DNA of 64,000 nt from contig NZ_JAVDYC010000001.1 in NCBI RefSeq assembly GCF_031458255.1, positions 7,201,001 to 7,265,000 of the forward strand. Direction: 5' to 3'. Source of the DNA: Catenuloplanes niger. GTDB taxonomy: Bacteria; Actinomycetota; Actinomycetes; Mycobacteriales; Micromonosporaceae. This document shows positions 60,764 to 64,000 of this stretch, piece after piece. Within the stretch, counting starts at the first letter, position 1. Each line of letters begins with the position of its first letter. Position numbers and translations under genes: made by a program. Under the pieces are notes generated by a model. It worked only from the letters and a program-made list of their open reading frames with translations, was not told the DNA's origin and searched no databases.

Positions 60764-63262
60764 GTGCGCATCGGAGTTTCCTGGCTGCGCGAACACGTCG
60801 ACCTGCCGGTGGGTATCACCGGCGTCGACGTCGAGCAGGCATTGGTGTCCCTCGGGATCGAGGTGGACTCGGTCGTCGACCAGGCGGCGACCGTCACCGG
60901 CTCGCTGGTGGTGGGCCGCGTGCTCACCATCGAGGAGCTGACCGGCTTCAAGAAGCCGATCCGGTTCTGCACGGTCGACGTCGGCAACGAGGCGCCGCAG
61001 GAGATCGTCTGCGGCGCGCGGAACTTCGCCGTCGGTGACCTCGTCGTCGTGATCCTGCCGGGCGGCGAACTGCCGGGCGGCTTCAAGATCGGCGCCCGGA
61101 AGACCTACGGGCGGATGTCCGCCGGCATGATCTGCTCCGCCGCCGAGCTGGGGCTGAGCGACGACCACGACGGCATCATCGTGCTGTCCGGCGAGCACGT
61201 GCCGGGCACCGACGCGCGCCCGCTGGTCGGCCTGGACGACATCATCCTGGAGCTGGAGATCACCCCGGACCGGGGGTACGCGTTGAGCGTGCGCGGTCTC
61301 GCCCGGGAACTGTCGCACGCGCTGAAGGTGCCGTTCCGCGACGCCGGCCTGGCCGACGCCCCGGCCGGCACCGCCGACGCGCCGTGGGCCGTCACGGTCG
61401 ACGACCAGGCCGGCTGCGACCGGTTCTCGGCGCGGCTGGTCAACGGCATCGACCCGGCCGCGCCGTCGCCGGACTTCATCACGCGCCGGCTGGCGGTCGC
61501 GGGCGTACGGTCGATCGGCCTGGCCGTGGACATCACCAACTACGTGATGCTCGAGCTGGGCCAGCCGATGCACGCGTTCGACGCGGACCGGCTCGCCGGG
61601 CCGCTGGTGGTGCGCCGCGCCGTTCCCGGCGAGAAGATCACCACGCTGGACGGGGTCGCGCGCGTGCTCGACGCCGAGGACATGGTCATCTGCGACACCG
61701 GCCTGCCCGGCGCGGGCGCGGGCGGCGTGCCGATCTCGCTGGCCGCGGTGATGGGCGGCGAGACCTCCGAGGTGCAGCCGACCACGACGAACGTGCTGTT
61801 CGAGGCCGCGCACTGGGACGCGGTCATGGTCGGCCGGACCGCACGGCGGCACAAGCTGTTCAGCGAGGCCGCGAAGCGCTGGGAGCGGGGCGTCGACCCG
61901 GCACTCACGCTCGTCGCGCTGCAGCGGGCCGTGTCGTTGCTCCTCGAGCACGGCGGCGGCACCGCGTCCGCCTCGATCCTCGACCTCGACCACCGCCGGC
62001 CCGCCGCGTCCATCTCGCTGGACGCGACGCTGCCGGCCCGCCGGATCGGCGTGGACTACTCGCGCGAGCAGGTCGTCGACCTGCTCCAGCAGGTCGGCTG
62101 CGCGGTCGAGGGCGCCGAGGTGCTCACGGTGACGCCGCCGTCCTGGCGTCCCGACCTGACCGACCCGGCCGACCTGATCGAGGAGGTCGTCCGCCTCGAC
62201 GGGTACGACGTGGTGCCGAGCCGTCTCCCGGTCGCGCCGGCCGGCAACGGCCTCACCGCGTCGCAGACCCGCCGCCGGTCGGTCGCCCGCGCGCTCGCCG
62301 AGAACGGGTACGTGGAGGTGCTCAACTACCCGTTCATGTCACCGTCGGTGTTCGACGCGTTCGGCATGCCGTCCTCGGACAACCGCCGGTCCACCGTGCG
62401 CCTGGCGAACCCGCTCTCCGAGGAGGAGCCGCTGCTGCGCAGCACGCTGCTGCCGCCGCTGCTCACCACGCTGCGCCGCAACATCGGGCGGGGCACCCGC
62501 GACCTCGCGCTCTACGAGATCGGCGCGGTCTTCCACCCGCGCCCCGGCGCCGGCAGCCCGCCGGTCATGGGCGTCGACGAGCGCCCCGGCGACGACGACC
62601 TGTTCGCCGCGGACGCCACGCTGCCCAAGCAGCCGTGGCACGTCGCCGTCGTGCTGGCCGGCGAGATCTCGCCGTCCGGCTGGTGGGGCGCCGGCCGCGC
62701 CGCGAGTTGGGCGGACGCGGTCGAGGCGGCCCGCACCGTGCTCTCCGCCGCCGGCATCCCGGCCGCGTCGATCACGGTCGCGGCCGGCGACGAGGCACCG
62801 TGGCACCCGGGCCGCTGCGCCGCGATCTCGGTCGACGGCACCATCGTCGGCTTCGCGGGCGAGCTGCACCCGGCCGCCGTCTCCGCGCTGGAGCTGCCGC
62901 GCCGCACGTGCGCGATGGAGCTGAACCTGACCGCACTCCCGGACGCCCCGGTGGTCCAGGACAAGCCGCTGTCGACGTACCCGCCGGCGCTGATCGACGT
63001 GGCCCTGGTCGTCCCGTCCGACGTCCCGGCCGCCGCGGTCGAGGCGACGCTGGCCGGCGCCGCGGGCCCGCTGCTGGAGGCGGTCCGCCTGTTCGACGTG
63101 TACGAGTCGGAGTCGCTGGGTTCCGGCAAGAAGTCCCTGGCCTTCAAGCTGACGTTCCGGGCCCCGGACCGCACGCTGACGGTCGAGGAGGCGGTCACGG
63201 CCCGCGACACCGCGGTCGCCGCGGCGGCATCGGAGTTCGGCGCCACACTCCGCGGCGCGTAA
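60764..63262 (+). CDS. pheT: Phenylalanyl-tRNA synthetase beta subunit
   Basis: 832 residues, full length. Domains in order: N-terminal RIGVSWLREHVDLP, tRNA-binding OB fold (about 40-150; FKIGARKTYGRMSAGMICS), B3/B4 editing domain (about 210-385), B5, the catalytic-like core (RRRSVARALAENGYVEVLNYPF) and the C-terminal FDX-ACB anticodon-binding domain (about 735-832; FKLTFRAPDRTLTVEE). GTG start has GCGGAGGA just upstream. The 27-nt gap to pheS contains the T-tract GACTTTTTTC. Confidence 0.97.
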   Translation: MRIGVSWLREHVDLPVGITGVDVEQALVSLGIEVDSVVDQAATVTGSLVVGRVLTIEELTGFKKPIRFCTVDVGNEAPQEIVCGARNFAVGDLVVVILPGGELPGGFKIGARKTYGRMSAGMICSAAELGLSDDHDGIIVLSGEHVPGTDARPLVGLDDIILELEITPDRGYALSVRGLARELSHALKVPFRDAGLADAPAGTADAPWAVTVDDQAGCDRFSARLVNGIDPAAPSPDFITRRLAVAGVRSIGLAVDITNYVMLELGQPMHAFDADRLAGPLVVRRAVPGEKITTLDGVARVLDAEDMVICDTGLPGAGAGGVPISLAAVMGGETSEVQPTTTNVLFEAAHWDAVMVGRTARRHKLFSEAAKRWERGVDPALTLVALQRAVSLLLEHGGGTASASILDLDHRRPAASISLDATLPARRIGVDYSREQVVDLLQQVGCAVEGAEVLTVTPPSWRPDLTDPADLIEEVVRLDGYDVVPSRLPVAPAGNGLTASQTRRRSVARALAENGYVEVLNYPFMSPSVFDAFGMPSSDNRRSTVRLANPLSEEEPLLRSTLLPPLLTTLRRNIGRGTRDLALYEIGAVFHPRPGAGSPPVMGVDERPGDDDLFAADATLPKQPWHVAVVLAGEISPSGWWGAGRAASWADAVEAARTVLSAAGIPAASITVAAGDEAPWHPGRCAAISVDGTIVGFAGELHPAAVSALELPRRTCAMELNLTALPDAPVVQDKPLSTYPPALIDVALVVPSDVPAAAVEATLAGAAGPLLEAVRLFDVYESESLGSGKKSLAFKLTFRAPDRTLTVEEAVTARDTAVAAAASEFGATLRGA

Positions 63263-63280
63263 CGCCGCTCATCCGCGGAC

Positions 63281-63315
63281 GGAACCCCGTCGGTCCTTCG
63301 GGCCGGCGGGGTTCC
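63281..63315 (+). terminator. Terminator hairpin of pheST
   Basis: GGAACCCCG (63281-63289) pairs with CGGGGTTCC (63307-63315), with further pairing around a TTCG loop; starts 18 nt after the pheT stop. Confidence 0.8.
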
Positions 63316-63526
63316 TCGCGTTCACCGGCCGGCCGCACGCCACCGGCGGCCTCGACCTGGCCCGCTGCCTGCGCACCCGTCCGGGGCCGAACATCCGTCG
63401 TGCCGATCGATGCGGTCCGCCGGAGCGTCCCGGGTCCGGGCGCGGCCGCCCGTCTCGTCGACGGTTCGCGCTGACAGCACCTCGCCGTCGTCGTGGACCA
63501 CCTCACGTCATGATCTACTGGCCGGT

Positions 63527-64000
63527 GTGGGTGGCGCGCAGAGTGTGTTTGCGACCTGGCAGCGGGGCTGGGGCAGGGCGCGGCGGGTCGAGCCGGGCGT
63601 CGAGGTGGCCGGCGGGCTGCGGGTGCACTGCCGGATGAACTCGCGCGAGATCGAGTTCTTCGCATTCGACGACCGGGCCGAGACGTTGGCCGGGCTCGCC
63701 GCGGCGGCGCTCCGGGAGGAGGGCATCACCTGGCTGACCGTGGCGACCACGGAGCCGCAGCCGGCGGTGAGCGCGCTGGAGGCGGCCGGGCTGACCATGT
63801 TGCGGCAGTCCGAGCGGCTGATGAGCGTCGACCTGCGTGCGCATCCCCGGAGCCGGGTGCCCGCCGGGTACCGGGCCGAGACCACGGTCGACGACGGGGT
63901 GGTCTCCGTCCAGGTCGTCGCCGGCGACGGCTCGGACGCCGCGCGGGGCTGCGCGGGAGTCGTCGGCGGGTACGCCTCGGCCGACCGGATCCTCACCTGG
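63527..64000 (+). CDS. GNAT-like acetyltransferase fragment (3' end outside window)
   Basis: 158 codons from GTG 63527, open to the window edge. The beginning (VFATWQRGWGRARRVEPGVEVAGGLRVHC) and the two-part alpha/beta pattern (ITWLTVATTEPQPAVSALEAAGL) resemble actinobacterial GNAT-superfamily N-acetyltransferases with an N-terminal GNAT-like half. The conserved acetyl-CoA loop would lie downstream of the edge, so assignment is tentative. Frames on the other strand show no family features. Confidence 0.55.
   Translation, partial: MGGAQSVFATWQRGWGRARRVEPGVEVAGGLRVHCRMNSREIEFFAFDDRAETLAGLAAAALREEGITWLTVATTEPQPAVSALEAAGLTMLRQSERLMSVDLRAHPRSRVPAGYRAETTVDDGVVSVQVVAGDGSDAARGCAGVVGGYASADRILTW

Overview
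This 64 kb window comes from a very GC-rich actinomycete chromosome. Very strong third-position G/C bias, frequent GTG starts, overlapping ATGA/GTGA gene junctions, leaderless-looking promoters with a TAGACT -10 box, Lsr2, paired XRE/DUF397 genes, DUF4232 lipoproteins and DUF3618/holin-X genes all fit Actinomycetota. A Micromonosporaceae member (Actinoplanes- or Catenuloplanes-like) is my best guess, as an inference. I saw no rRNA, tRNA, CRISPR array, phage or insertion sequence.

Left part (1-17 kb). A GH13 glucosidase cut by the window edge, a PPOX-family oxidoreductase, rpe and a receiver-GGDEF protein lead to a textbook FMN riboswitch driving ribD-ribE-ribBA-ribH. A perfect hairpin ends that operon. 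Next is a YtrA-type GntR/ABC operon whose ATPase gene carries an internal deletion and frameshift. Secreted proteins, a PHP phosphoesterase, an ABC exporter, an orphan helical-repeat protein and Lsr2 follow.

Middle part (17-44 kb). A reverse-strand kdp operon runs: 27-codon ORF, kdpF, kdpA, Ala/Thr-rich ORF, kdpB, kdpC, kdpD, kdpE. The Ala/Thr-rich frame is lodged between kdpA and kdpB and overlaps both. Then come XRE/DUF397, small membrane proteins, an APH-type kinase, a threonine dehydratase-like enzyme, a sorbosone dehydrogenase - Ser/Thr kinase - lipoprotein operon, hisE-hisG, a polar amino acid ABC transporter whose ATPase has an unusual disordered N-terminal extension of about 195 residues, and a TetR/DUF4267 divergent pair with two matching operators. 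Several short tandem-repeat arrays (9, 18, 20, 24, 28 and 30 bp periods) are scattered here.

Right part (44-64 kb). A large secreted subtilase is followed by an arabinoside utilisation cluster: ABC binding protein, two permeases, GH51 arabinofuranosidase and an SGNH hydrolase. It is transcribed leftwards from a promoter overlapped by a LacI-type operator. Next are an ECF-like sigma factor and a three-gene envelope/stress operon (LEA-like protein, holin-X, DUF3618 with 11-residue repeats). The last block is the translation cluster infC-rpmI-rplT-(SpoU methyltransferase)-pheS-pheT. infC appears to use an ATC start behind a long leader containing a terminator-like hairpin, and the methyltransferase appears to start at CTG. 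A truncated GNAT-like gene closes the window.

The items most worth follow-up are the frame inserted in kdp, the small ORF upstream of kdpF, the fused ABC ATPase, the infC leader and the dehydrogenase-kinase-lipoprotein operon.
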